Below are positions 1 to 6,732 of a stretch of DNA of 7,560 bases, in pieces; the first letter of the stretch is position 1; each line of letters begins with the position of its first letter. This DNA comes from Firmicutes bacterium UBA5499 (lineage in GTDB: Bacteria; Bacillota; DTU084). The stretch is from NCBI GenBank assembly GCA_002426275.1, contig DIPB01000100.1, positions 14,973-22,532 on the forward strand. The letters are read 5' to 3'. The notes under the pieces are model-generated. The model was not told the DNA's origin, searched no databases, and was given only the letters and a program-made list of their open reading frames with translations. The translations under genes and the position numbers were made by a program.

Positions 1-482
1 GAGGGATAGTCCAGATGGATATCAGTTCCCGTCAGCCTTCCAGCTTCCAGTTCAACATAGCCGTGTTCTTCCCTGGCTCGGCTCCCTAAGGCGGTCAGCC
101 CTTTGATGTGATAATCCACAGGCCTGGGACCAATATTGCAGCCTCCGGGCTCAGCCGCGCGCACATATCCGGTCCTTGCCAAAAGCGGTCCCATGACCTG
201 AATGGAGGCGCGCATGGTGCGGGCCAGCTCCTCCGGCACATGGGGTTTCAGTTCACCGGCGGCTTGAATCCACAGATTCCCGTCTTGAAATTGTACCTGG
301 GCGCCTAGGAGAGTTAAGATCTCCACCATATAATTTACGTCCTGTATTCGCGGCACGCCGCGTATCAAGCAAGGCTCCTCTGTGAGAAGAGCTGCCGCGG
401 CCAGCTTCAGGGCCGCGTTTTTTGCGCCTTGCGGTTTGATCTTTCCACGCAATGGCGAGCCGCCTTCAATGGCAAGTTGCAT
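1..482 (-). CDS. murA: UDP-N-acetylglucosamine 1-carboxyvinyltransferase MurA, N-terminal part (3' end beyond the left edge)
   Basis: MurA transfers enolpyruvate from phosphoenolpyruvate to UDP-GlcNAc, the first committed cytoplasmic step of peptidoglycan synthesis. The reading frame was translated by hand from the reverse complement: 160 complete codons run open to the window edge, out of the roughly 420 usual for the family. The family signatures are clear. GAKNA carries Lys21 and Asn22 of the substrate site. MRASIQVMGPLLAR (residues 90-103) includes Arg91. PGGCNIGPRPVD (112-123) holds the catalytic Cys115 and Arg120, at the same numbering as in the E. coli enzyme. A cysteine rather than an aspartate here implies the fosfomycin-sensitive type (family knowledge). 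The ATG at 482-480 follows GGAGGTG at 491-497 with 8 nt between, so the start is well supported. The gene lies 63 nt downstream of murG. Bacillota often carry two MurA paralogues, and which one this is cannot be told from the fragment. Confidence 0.96.
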   Translation of the reverse strand, partial: MQLAIEGGSPLRGKIKPQGAKNAALKLAAAALLTEEPCLIRGVPRIQDVNYMVEILTLLGAQVQFQDGNLWIQAAGELKPHVPEELARTMRASIQVMGPLLARTGYVRAAEPGGCNIGPRPVDYHIKGLTALGSRAREEHGYVELEAGRLTGTDIHLDYP

Positions 483-490
483 TTAAAATA

Positions 491-497
491 CACCTCC
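491..497 (-). promoter_or_regulatory. Ribosome binding site of murA
   Basis: On the minus strand this reads GGAGGTG, a 7-base match to the anti-Shine-Dalgarno end of 16S rRNA. It lies 8 nt before the ATG at 482. It fixes the murA start, which is otherwise supported only by homology because the gene is cut by the window edge. Confidence 0.85.
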
Positions 498-545
498 ACA
501 TTTCGCTTAGGACAATGTCATCATATGCGAAGGTAAAGTTATCTG

Positions 546-1676
546 CTACTTTGCCAGAGATAAAATCAAATCCACGATTCTGCCCGTTGCCTTTGGCCTG
601 CCTAAATTTCGGCTGTTCTCCGCCATGCTGGCAAGCTTCGCCGGCGAAGCCAAAAGCTCAGTTACCTCGCTCACCAGGCTCTGCGCCGAAAGCTCGCTAT
701 CTGCCATGAGAATGCCGGCGCCTGCCTCCGCCAAAACTTTGGCATTATAGGTCTGATGGTCAGCGGCAGCATGCGGGTAAGGCACTAAAACGGCGGGGAG
801 CCCCAGGGCCATGATCTCAGACAAGCTGCCGGCGCCCGCTCGGGTGATGACTAAGTCAGCCTGTCCATAGGCTGCGGACATGTCGTAAAGATAGGGATAC
901 AAATGAACGCCTGCCCAGGAGACTCCCTCGCCTTCCTGCGTTACCTTTCCTCCCAGTTCAGCGGCAACCTGCTCAAGCTGGCCGCGGGCTTCGGCAAACA
1001 GTTTAGGCCCGCTTTGGTGCAGAAGCTGCAGCCTCTTGCCGGGTCCGGCCAATTCGTAAAGGCCGGCCGCAGCCTGGTTCAGGCGCCTGGCGCCTTGGCT
1101 TGCCCCCAGCAGCAGCACTGTGTTTTTCCCTGGCACGAGGCCGTAAGCGCTCTCGGCCGGCGGCGAGAGCAGCTGCTCTCGGATGGGATTGCCTGTGAAG
1201 TGAAGCTTACCTTGGACTTTCCTGGGAAAATACGGCGCAGCCTGGCTGTACCCCAGAGCCACGGCTTGAGCCCAATTGCTCAGCAGCTTATTGGCTTTGC
1301 CGGGCAGGGCATTTTGCTCCTGCAAAAGCACCGGCACTTTGGCCAGGCGCGCGGCAAGCACCACTGGCCCGCAAGCATAGCCGCCCGTACCAACCACAAT
1401 CTGCGGTTCGAACCGCGCGATCAAAGCTCTGGCCTCCCGGATCCCCCGCTGCATGGTCCAGAGGTTTTTGGCTTTCGTCATCACTCCTCCGCTCAGGGGG
1501 GCGCTCTGGATAAAGAGGATGGGATAGCCGGCTCTCTTCACAAGCTCTCCTTCCAGGCCCCGTTTGGTGCCCACGAATAAAACCTCGTGCTCTCCCCTGC
1601 GCTGTAATTCTTGGGCCAACGTTAACCCCGGATAAATGTGGCCGCCTGTGCCGCCACTGGCAAACATTACCCGCAT
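546..1676 (-). CDS. murG: Undecaprenyldiphospho-muramoylpentapeptide beta-N-acetylglucosaminyltransferase MurG
   Basis: MurG adds GlcNAc from UDP-GlcNAc to lipid I, making lipid II at the inner face of the membrane. The product is 376 residues, normal to slightly long for this GT-B fold enzyme. The N-terminal domain has the glycine-rich loop GGTGGH (residues 8-13), TGGYACGP (97-104), EQNALPG (120-126) and TGNPIR (161-166). The C-terminal nucleotide-sugar domain has GASQGARRLNQ (191-201), ITRAGAGSLSE (277-287) and PYPHAAADHQTYNA (299-312). The frame is open for 30 more codons upstream, to a possible start at 1766. I chose the ATG at 1676 because MRVMFASGGTGGH is the normal MurG N-terminus and AGGAG at 1685-1689 sits 8 nt before it. 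The gene follows a terminator and a 126-nt leader, so it may head its own transcript with murA. It stops with TAG. Confidence 0.97.
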   Translation of the reverse strand: MRVMFASGGTGGHIYPGLTLAQELQRRGEHEVLFVGTKRGLEGELVKRAGYPILFIQSAPLSGGVMTKAKNLWTMQRGIREARALIARFEPQIVVGTGGYACGPVVLAARLAKVPVLLQEQNALPGKANKLLSNWAQAVALGYSQAAPYFPRKVQGKLHFTGNPIREQLLSPPAESAYGLVPGKNTVLLLGASQGARRLNQAAAGLYELAGPGKRLQLLHQSGPKLFAEARGQLEQVAAELGGKVTQEGEGVSWAGVHLYPYLYDMSAAYGQADLVITRAGAGSLSEIMALGLPAVLVPYPHAAADHQTYNAKVLAEAGAGILMADSELSAQSLVSEVTELLASPAKLASMAENSRNLGRPKATGRIVDLILSLAK

Positions 1677-1802
1677 AAATCCTTCTCCTATCTTTACTGG
1701 AGTAGCTGCCGCGCGAGCGCAGGCGGCTTCTCTAGTTGATCTGTCTTGCGCTTTGAGCTCTCGCAAACTTTAGCTTTACCTTGCGCCCGCCGGCTCGCTA
1801 CG
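1677..1802 (-). promoter_or_regulatory. Leader between the ftsW terminator and murG, with possible RNA hairpins
   Basis: This 126-nt stretch is the longest non-coding one in the window. I see no convincing sigma-A promoter in it: the best TTG-type -35 candidates lack a matching -10 box. It does contain potential structure. On the minus strand, GCCGC and GCGGC bracket a 10-nt interval (1708-1727), giving a 5-bp stem with a few possible extra pairs. Further upstream, CGCAA (1781-1785), TTGCG (1762-1766) and CGCAA (1746-1750) could form either of two mutually exclusive 5-bp stems, each extendable by one G-T pair. These are short and may be chance in GC-rich DNA. No known riboswitch class is recognised. 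Confidence 0.3.
1685..1689 (-). promoter_or_regulatory. Ribosome binding site deciding the murG start
   Basis: The minus strand reads AGGAG followed by 8 nt and then ATG at 1676. This site favours the 376-residue MurG over the 406-residue in-frame extension that begins at 1766. The extension would add 30 residues that do not resemble any MurG N-terminus. Confidence 0.8.
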
Positions 1803-1828
1803 AAAAAAGCCCACGCTTGGCGTGAGCT
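1803..1828 (-). terminator. Intrinsic (Rho-independent) terminator after ftsW
   Basis: On the minus strand a 9-bp stem forms between AGCTCACGC (1828-1820) and GCGTGGGCT (1816-1808). It has one G-T pair and a CAA loop, and is followed by a run of six T counting the last stem base (1808-1803). The 5' arm begins inside the TAG stop codon of ftsW (1829-1827). On the plus strand no T-run follows the hairpin, so it should act on right-to-left transcription only. It separates the murE-to-ftsW block from murG-murA. Confidence 0.85.
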
Positions 1829-2924
1829 ACTTAGACTGTGTCCTCTGCCGAGAGATGTTGAGCAGCACGCCCACGGCCGATAAAGTGATGAGCAGCGACG
1901 AGCCGCCGTAACTGATTAACGGCAGCGTGATCCCGGTTATGGGAAGCGAGCCGGTGACAACCCCGATATTGATCACAGCCTGCAGCACGATTTGACTTGT
2001 GATTCCCACGCAGATAATGCTGCTGAACAAATCCGGAGCGGTCATGGCAATCCGCAGTCCCCGCCAGGCGAAGAGCAAAAAGAGCGCCAGCACCAAGAAA
2101 GTGCCGATAAAGCCCAGCTCTTCTCCTAAAATGGCAAAAATGAAATCCGTATGTTGCTCAGGCAGGTACCAAAATTTCTGCCTGCTGCGGCCAAGTCCCA
2201 GGCCAAATAAGCCGCCGGAACCTAAAGCCAAGAGCGATTGGATGATGTGAAAACCAGCTCCCAGAGGATCCGCCCAGGGATTGCGAAAGGCTAAAAGCCG
2301 GCGCAACCTGTACGGCTCTGACACTACCAAGGCGATAAAAGTCGGTACGGCGGGGATGGCAAGCAGCAGGTAATGCTTGATTTTAGCGCCGGCAGCCAGC
2401 AGCATGATCAAAGTGGTGACCGCTAAGGTGCCCGCAGTCCCCAGATCCGGTTCCAGCATGATCAGCGCGAAAAAAACAGCCATCACCCCAAGGGGAACGA
2501 GCAAAACGAAAAAGTTTTGAATTTTACCTTTGACCTTCACCGCCCAAGTGGCCACAAAGAGGATCATGGCCAATTTTCCAAGCTCGGAAGGCTGCAAATT
2601 CAAGAAACCGAAGTTCAGCCAGCGGCGGGAACCGCTGATCTCCTCCCCCACGAAAGGCACCAAGAGCAGGAGAACTAAGCAGAGCCCCAGAAAAGGATAT
2701 GTCCACCGGGAATATTTGCGATAATCAATGTTCATCACCACTACCATGGCAACGATCCCCAGCAGCGCAAAGAACAGCTGCCTTTTGAGAAAATAATACG
2801 CGTCTCCCAGCTCTTCCAGCGCTTTAATGGAGCTGGAGCTGAAGACCATGACCACGCCGATGCCCAAAAGCGCCACTGTCACCAGGAACAGGATCAAATC
2901 CGGACCATGGCTTTGCCTTTTCAC
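1827..2924 (-). CDS. ftsW: SEDS peptidoglycan glycosyltransferase, FtsW/SpoVE type
   Basis: This is a polytopic membrane protein of the SEDS family, which polymerises lipid II into glycan strands together with a class B PBP. The 365 residues are normal for the family and form about ten hydrophobic segments. Conserved elements are SGSRRWLNFG (97-106), LQPSELGKLA (110-119), LEPDLGTAG (157-165), PEQHTDFIFAILGEELG (255-271) and the C-terminal PLISYGGSS (335-343). Asp260 in the HTDF motif matches the aspartate known to be essential in FtsW. The start is GTG at 2924, with GGAGG 8 nt before it. The gene lies 15 nt after mraY, where murD would normally sit. In spore formers the equivalent position is held by spoVE, and sequence alone does not separate the division from the sporulation role. 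A terminator overlaps its stop codon. Confidence 0.94.
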   Translation of the reverse strand: MKRQSHGPDLILFLVTVALLGIGVVMVFSSSSIKALEELGDAYYFLKRQLFFALLGIVAMVVVMNIDYRKYSRWTYPFLGLCLVLLLLVPFVGEEISGSRRWLNFGFLNLQPSELGKLAMILFVATWAVKVKGKIQNFFVLLVPLGVMAVFFALIMLEPDLGTAGTLAVTTLIMLLAAGAKIKHYLLLAIPAVPTFIALVVSEPYRLRRLLAFRNPWADPLGAGFHIIQSLLALGSGGLFGLGLGRSRQKFWYLPEQHTDFIFAILGEELGFIGTFLVLALFLLFAWRGLRIAMTAPDLFSSIICVGITSQIVLQAVINIGVVTGSLPITGITLPLISYGGSSLLITLSAVGVLLNISRQRTQSK

Positions 2925-2932
2925 AGACTTAT

Positions 2933-2937
2933 CCTCC
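2933..2937 (-). promoter_or_regulatory. Ribosome binding site of ftsW, filling the mraY-ftsW gap
   Basis: The minus strand reads GGAGG, 8 nt before the GTG start at 2924 and directly downstream of the mraY TAG stop (2942-2940). Nearly the whole 15-nt intergenic gap is this site plus its spacer, so no remnant of another gene fits between mraY and ftsW. Confidence 0.85.
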
Positions 2938-2939
2938 CC

Positions 2940-3914
2940 CTAAAAGAACGTATAAACAAAGGCAAGCAACCCTAAAACGCCGAAGACGACGCTGGCGAGA
3001 GTAAAGCGGGCAACCACTTTCGGTTCCGCCCAGCCCCCCAGCTCGAAGTGATGGTGCAAAGGGCTCATGCGAAAAATCCGCCTGCCCGTAAGCTTGAAAG
3101 AGCAAACCTGTAAAATCACAGACAGAGCCTCCACCACGTAAAGCCCGCCTAAAATAGGCAGAAAGAGCTCGGTCTTGGTGAGCAGAGCTAAGACGCCCAA
3201 GGCTCCACCCAAGGCCAGAGAACCGGTATCCCCCATGAACACTTGCGCAGGCGGCGCGTTGAACCAAGAGAAGCCCAAACAGGCTCCGGCCAGAGCTCCG
3301 GCAAACACAGCCAGCTCCCATTGCCCAAGCAGCAAGGCGATTGCCGCGTAGCTGATGGCTGTGGCCGTCATGCTGCCGGCAGCCAGGCCGTCCAACCCGT
3401 CCGTGAGGTTCACGGCGTTGGAAGCAGCCACCAAAATCAGTTCCGCCAAGCAAAAATAAAGCCAGGGCGGAAGTGTTATTTCTCTATCCAGAAAAGGCAC
3501 AAACAGCTGCGAGCCCAGATTCGGGTGCGCCAGCACGTACATGATGGCCACGGCGCCCACCAGGATCTGCCCTAAAAGCTTATCCCTGGCCCGCAGTCCC
3601 AGGGATTTGCCGCGCATGATCTTCAGAAAATCATCCAAGAGGCCCACGAGACCGAAGCCTAGCATCACAAACAGGACGTAAGGCAAGATCTGCTTGCTGG
3701 GGCTCACCAGCACCGCCGCCAAAGCGGTGGGCAGCAAAATCATGATCCCTCCCATGGAAGGAGTGCCGGCTTTTTTCAGATGCGTTTGGGGTCCGTCCCC
3801 CCGTACGTTCTGACCCGTGCCAAGACGAGAGAGGATGCGGATTGTCAGCGGACCTGCTAGCAGCACCAAGAGGAAAGCGGCCAGCGCGCCGTACACAGGC
3901 AAAAGCCACTTCAC
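2940..3914 (-). CDS. mraY: Phospho-N-acetylmuramoyl-pentapeptide-transferase MraY
   Basis: MraY moves phospho-MurNAc-pentapeptide from UDP onto undecaprenyl phosphate, giving lipid I, the first membrane step of wall synthesis. The product has 324 residues, as usual, and about ten membrane segments. The family motifs are all present: GTPSMGGIMIL (50-60), LLDDFLKI (92-99) with the Asp94-Asp95 pair, NLTDGLDGLAAGS (169-181), FMGDTGS (226-232) with Asp229, and the MSPLHHHFE loop (283-291) with three histidines. The start is GTG at 3914, sharing GTGA with the murF stop codon, a 4-nt overlap typical of translational coupling. Its own Shine-Dalgarno is weak: AGGGG ends 10 nt before the start and GAGGA lies very close at 3 nt. 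Coupling to murF may therefore matter. A shorter overlapping frame on the same strand is a shadow. Confidence 0.97.
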   Translation of the reverse strand: MKWLLPVYGALAAFLLVLLAGPLTIRILSRLGTGQNVRGDGPQTHLKKAGTPSMGGIMILLPTALAAVLVSPSKQILPYVLFVMLGFGLVGLLDDFLKIMRGKSLGLRARDKLLGQILVGAVAIMYVLAHPNLGSQLFVPFLDREITLPPWLYFCLAELILVAASNAVNLTDGLDGLAAGSMTATAISYAAIALLLGQWELAVFAGALAGACLGFSWFNAPPAQVFMGDTGSLALGGALGVLALLTKTELFLPILGGLYVVEALSVILQVCSFKLTGRRIFRMSPLHHHFELGGWAEPKVVARFTLASVVFGVLGLLAFVYTFF

Positions 3915-5281
3915 GCTTCCTCATCCCCTCTCAGCGCCTGGGCTATCTTGTCCATCCGCATCGCCCGGGAACCTTTCACCAACACCAGCGCGTCGGGTCT
4001 GAGTTCAGACAGCAGATAATCCCGCGCTTCCTCAGAGGTGGAAAAGCTGTGCACCTTCTCCGCCGGCATTCCCGCAGCCAGCGCCCCTTGGGCAAGCTGC
4101 GCGGCCAGCTCTCCTACTGTGACCAGCTCCCCTACAGTCTCAGCCGCTTTGGCTCCCACTTGCCTGTGGAGCTCCGGCGAATCGGCTCCCAGCTCCAGCA
4201 TATCAGCCAGCACGGCCACAGTCCTGCGTTTCCGTTGGCTGCCAAGCTGCGAGAGGACCTCCAGCGCTGCAATAGACGAGGCGGGAGCCGCGTTATAAGT
4301 ATCGTTGAGAATCAGCCAGCCTCCCCGGCTGGTCTGGAGCTTCAAACGCAGATCCGAGATTTGAGCGCGGGCTAATCCCGCCGCCACATCAGATAGATCG
4401 TAACCTAAAGCCAAGGCCGCGGCCGCGGCAGCCAAAGCATTGGCGATATTGTGAAGGCCGTAGCTGGGCAAAGTCACTTCCGCCCGGTCTGAGCCGTAAT
4501 GAAAGACCGCGCTTTGCGGCCCTGTGGGCTCGGCCCACAGATCGTTGTCTGGGCCGAAGCCGAAGAACATGGTTTTACCGGCATTTAATCTCGCCATGGC
4601 GCGGACTGTGGGGTCGTCGCCGCTTAGGATCGCCGCTCCATACGGCGGCAGGCTCTCAATCAGTTCTCCTTTTGCCTTGGCAATATTCTCCCGGCTGCCC
4701 AGGAGCTCCAGATGCGCCTGACCGACATTGGTAACTACCCCCAGCTGAGGCCTTGCGATTTCGCACAGCCGCCTGATTTGGCCCAAGCCCCGCATACCCA
4801 TCTCCACCACGGCGATTTTGTGTTCCGGCCGCAGGGACAGGAGCGTCAAAGGCAACCCCAGCTCGTTGTTATGGTTGCCCTGGCTTTTGAGCACTGCAGC
4901 TTTTCTCTCCAGGATCGAGGCTAAAAAGTCTTTGGTGGTGGTTTTGCCGCAGCTGCCTGTGATCCCCGCCACAATGGGAGCAATGCGCAGCCTGTACAAG
5001 CCGGCCAAATTTCCCAGCGTCCGCAGACAGTCCGCCGCGGAAAACAGAGCCACATTTTCCGGTCGCTCCTGGGTAGGCTTTGAAACTAAAAGCCCGGCTG
5101 CTCCTCGGGCTACAGCGTCTTTTAAAAAGCAATGCCCGTCCGCTCTCTCGCCGGGCAAAGCCACAAACAGCGCGCCTGGCTCCACCAAGCGCGAGTCCGT
5201 CACAACTGTGGAGAAAACCAATTGGTTGGAGCCAAATTCAAGTTTGGCGCCTGCGGTTTGAACATCGGAAGCTGTGATCAA
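3911..5281 (-). CDS. murF: UDP-N-acetylmuramoyl-tripeptide--D-alanyl-D-alanine ligase MurF
   Basis: MurF is the ATP-dependent ligase that adds D-Ala-D-Ala to UDP-MurNAc-tripeptide, the last cytoplasmic step before MraY. The 456 residues show the three-domain Mur ligase layout. The N-terminal domain contains VTDSRLVEPGALFVALPG (27-44). The central ATPase domain has the P-loop TGSCGKTTTK (108-117), QGNHNNELGLPLTLL (134-148), EMGMRGLGQI (160-169) and NVGQAHLELLGS (185-196). HNIANALAAAA (277-287) and NDTYNAAP (326-333) follow. The C-terminal domain ends with LVKGSRAMRMDKI (434-446). HNNELGLPL and the KGSR motif mark it as MurF rather than MurD or MurE. The start is TTG at 5281, which overlaps the murE TGA by 4 nt and is preceded by AAGGAG with an 8-nt spacer. 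At the other end its TGA overlaps the mraY start. Confidence 0.97.
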   Translation of the reverse strand: MITASDVQTAGAKLEFGSNQLVFSTVVTDSRLVEPGALFVALPGERADGHCFLKDAVARGAAGLLVSKPTQERPENVALFSAADCLRTLGNLAGLYRLRIAPIVAGITGSCGKTTTKDFLASILERKAAVLKSQGNHNNELGLPLTLLSLRPEHKIAVVEMGMRGLGQIRRLCEIARPQLGVVTNVGQAHLELLGSRENIAKAKGELIESLPPYGAAILSGDDPTVRAMARLNAGKTMFFGFGPDNDLWAEPTGPQSAVFHYGSDRAEVTLPSYGLHNIANALAAAAAALALGYDLSDVAAGLARAQISDLRLKLQTSRGGWLILNDTYNAAPASSIAALEVLSQLGSQRKRRTVAVLADMLELGADSPELHRQVGAKAAETVGELVTVGELAAQLAQGALAAGMPAEKVHSFSTSEEARDYLLSELRPDALVLVKGSRAMRMDKIAQALRGDEEA

Positions 5282-6732
5282 TTCTCTCTCTCCTTAAGGC
5301 ATTGGGCTGCGACCTGGACATCGTCGAAGTGAATGGTCTCGGCGCGAAAGATCTGATAGGTTTCATGTCCCTTGCCTGCGATCAGAACCAGATCGTCTGG
5401 TTCAGCCATGGTAATGGCCCGGCGGATGGCAGTCTTGCGATCCGGCTCGACAATATATTCTCCTCCTGTAGCCGCAAGACCTGCTTCCACCTCGGCGCAA
5501 ATCGCCAGGGGATCTTCAGACCTGGGATTATCAGAGGTGACGATGGAAAAATCAGCCAGCTCACCCGCGATTTTCCCCATTTGCGGTCTCTTGCCCCTGT
5601 CCCTGTCCCCGCCGCAGCCGAAGACCACCAGCAGACGGCCGATCGGCAGCTTTCTGGCGGTAGAGAGGACATTGGCAAGCCCGTCCGGGGTGTGGGCGTA
5701 ATCCACGATCACAGTGGGCTTTCCGGAGCCGACCCGCTGGAAGCGGCCGGGAACGCCCTTGAGGTCGGAGAGGCCTCGGCAGATGGCAGCTTGATCTACG
5801 CCCAAGGCCAGAGCCGCTCCCGCTGCGGCCAGGCTATTGGCCGCATTGAAACTGCCGGTTAGGGCCAGCTTTACCTGCCTGTGCCACTTGGGGGTGGCGA
5901 TGCCAAGGAGCATTCCCTCTTTGGTCAAAGAGAGAATCTCCCCTTGCACGTCGCCTGCCTGCAGGGAGTAACCGATGAGCTTGCCGGGCGAGGCTTCCGC
6001 CATCAATTGATGGTAGGGATCGTCCAGGTTGAGCACAGAGGCGCTGTCCGGGGGCAATTGGCCGAAAAAGCTTGCTTTCACCCGGCTGTATGCGTCCATA
6101 GTCTTATGATAATCCAAATGGTCCTGAGTTAAATTTGTGAAGACGCCCACTGTGAAATCCCCGCCGCTGATGCGCTTTTGCGCGATGGCATGGGACGAGA
6201 CCTCCATCACCACATGGGTCAAGCCTCGCTCCGCCATTTGGGCCAGCATCTCCTGGAGATCCGGGGCTTCAGGCGTGGTATGCTGGGCCGGGATAAACTC
6301 GTCTGCAATCAGGTTGCCGATGGTGCCGACCAGGCCCACCTTGAGCCCTGCGGCGTGCAAAATGGAACGGACAAGATAGCTGGTGGTCGTCTTACCGTTA
6401 GTGCCGGTGATCCCCACCAGTTTCAGCTTGCGGGCCGGATACCCCCAAAAAGCCGCGGCAAGAGACTGCATTGCAGATCTGGTATCTGCCACCACGATCT
6501 GGGTGGCGTCTTCCGCCAGAGGCAGTTTTTCTTCCGTTAAAAACGCGCGGCAGCCTTGGCTGTAAGCCTGGGGGGCAAATTTGTGACCGTCCTGTTTCAG
6601 GCCGCGCAGACAAATGAATAGATCCCCTTCCTTAGCTTTTCTGGAATCGTAAACAAGGCCGTGCAACAGGCGGTCCGTCCCGGAGACTGTGCCCCGGACA
6701 CGGGCGCTTGCCATCAGCTCGCTAGTTTTCAC
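5278..6732 (-). CDS. murE: UDP-N-acetylmuramoyl-L-alanyl-D-glutamate--meso-2,6-diaminopimelate ligase MurE
   Basis: MurE adds the third amino acid of the stem peptide to UDP-MurNAc-L-Ala-D-Glu using ATP. The 484 residues match the family length. Visible motifs are YDSRKAKEGDLFICLRG (28-44), the P-loop GTNGKTTT (110-117), HTTPE (151-155) of the substrate site, MEVSSHA (176-182), TNLTQDHLDYH (199-209) and YSRVKASFF (215-223). Lys219 of the last is the lysine expected to be carbamylated. VDYAHTPDGL (343-352), FGCGGDRDRGKR (371-382), DNPRSEDP (401-408) and GKGHE (453-457) complete the set. The DNPR motif is the known signature of meso-diaminopimelate specificity, so the wall is predicted to be DAP type rather than lysine type. 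The GTG start at 6732 lies inside the end of the PBP gene (11-nt overlap) behind GGAGG. A later in-frame ATG at 6714 lacks a binding site. Confidence 0.97.
   Translation of the reverse strand: MKTSELMASARVRGTVSGTDRLLHGLVYDSRKAKEGDLFICLRGLKQDGHKFAPQAYSQGCRAFLTEEKLPLAEDATQIVVADTRSAMQSLAAAFWGYPARKLKLVGITGTNGKTTTSYLVRSILHAAGLKVGLVGTIGNLIADEFIPAQHTTPEAPDLQEMLAQMAERGLTHVVMEVSSHAIAQKRISGGDFTVGVFTNLTQDHLDYHKTMDAYSRVKASFFGQLPPDSASVLNLDDPYHQLMAEASPGKLIGYSLQAGDVQGEILSLTKEGMLLGIATPKWHRQVKLALTGSFNAANSLAAAGAALALGVDQAAICRGLSDLKGVPGRFQRVGSGKPTVIVDYAHTPDGLANVLSTARKLPIGRLLVVFGCGGDRDRGKRPQMGKIAGELADFSIVTSDNPRSEDPLAICAEVEAGLAATGGEYIVEPDRKTAIRRAITMAEPDDLVLIAGKGHETYQIFRAETIHFDDVQVAAQCLKEREN
5290..5295 (-). promoter_or_regulatory. 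Ribosome binding site supporting the TTG start of murF
   Basis: The minus strand reads AAGGAG, then a purine-rich 8-nt spacer (AGAGAGAA), then TTG at 5281. The site lies inside the last codons of murE. Its strength and spacing justify choosing the rare TTG start, which also gives the expected MurF N-terminus and a 4-nt stop-start overlap. Confidence 0.8.

Noticed and set aside
520..525. TATGAT on the minus strand in the murG-murA gap as a -10 box for murA
   Set aside because: It matches the -10 consensus at five of six bases, but no acceptable -35 element lies 16-18 nt upstream and there is no extended -10. It is too weak to annotate.
483..545. TTCGC/GCGAA inverted repeat in the murG-murA gap
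   Set aside because: Only 5 bp around a 20-nt loop with no T-run after it, so it is neither a terminator nor a convincing regulatory hairpin.
903..1580. 225-residue open frame on the plus strand, antisense to murG
   Set aside because: It lies wholly inside murG, whose motifs are intact. The translation shows no recognisable domain and I saw no clear ribosome binding site. Long antisense frames are common in GC-rich coding DNA.
1677..1766. 30-codon in-frame extension upstream of murG
   Set aside because: It would give an Arg/Ala-rich N-terminus foreign to MurG. The ATG at 1676 has a good Shine-Dalgarno and gives the canonical N-terminus.
526..1785. Similar words GCGAAGGTAAAG (plus strand, near 527) and GCGCAAGGTAAAG (minus strand, near 1774-1786) on either side of murG
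   Set aside because: The match is imperfect, short and inverted, with no flanking duplication or element between. It is best explained by chance.
2929..3453. 174-residue frame on the minus strand overlapping mraY
   Set aside because: It is a shifted-frame shadow of mraY, rich in Gly/Arg/Cys, and could only be expressed at the expense of the clear MraY frame.
3842..4375. 177-residue open frame on the plus strand across the mraY-murF junction
   Set aside because: It is antisense to two conserved genes and has a low-complexity Arg/Gln/Pro-rich product with no family resemblance.
5302..5862. 186-residue open frame on the plus strand, antisense to murE
   Set aside because: The opposite strand encodes the conserved MurE C-terminal motifs. 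The plus-strand product has no recognisable features.
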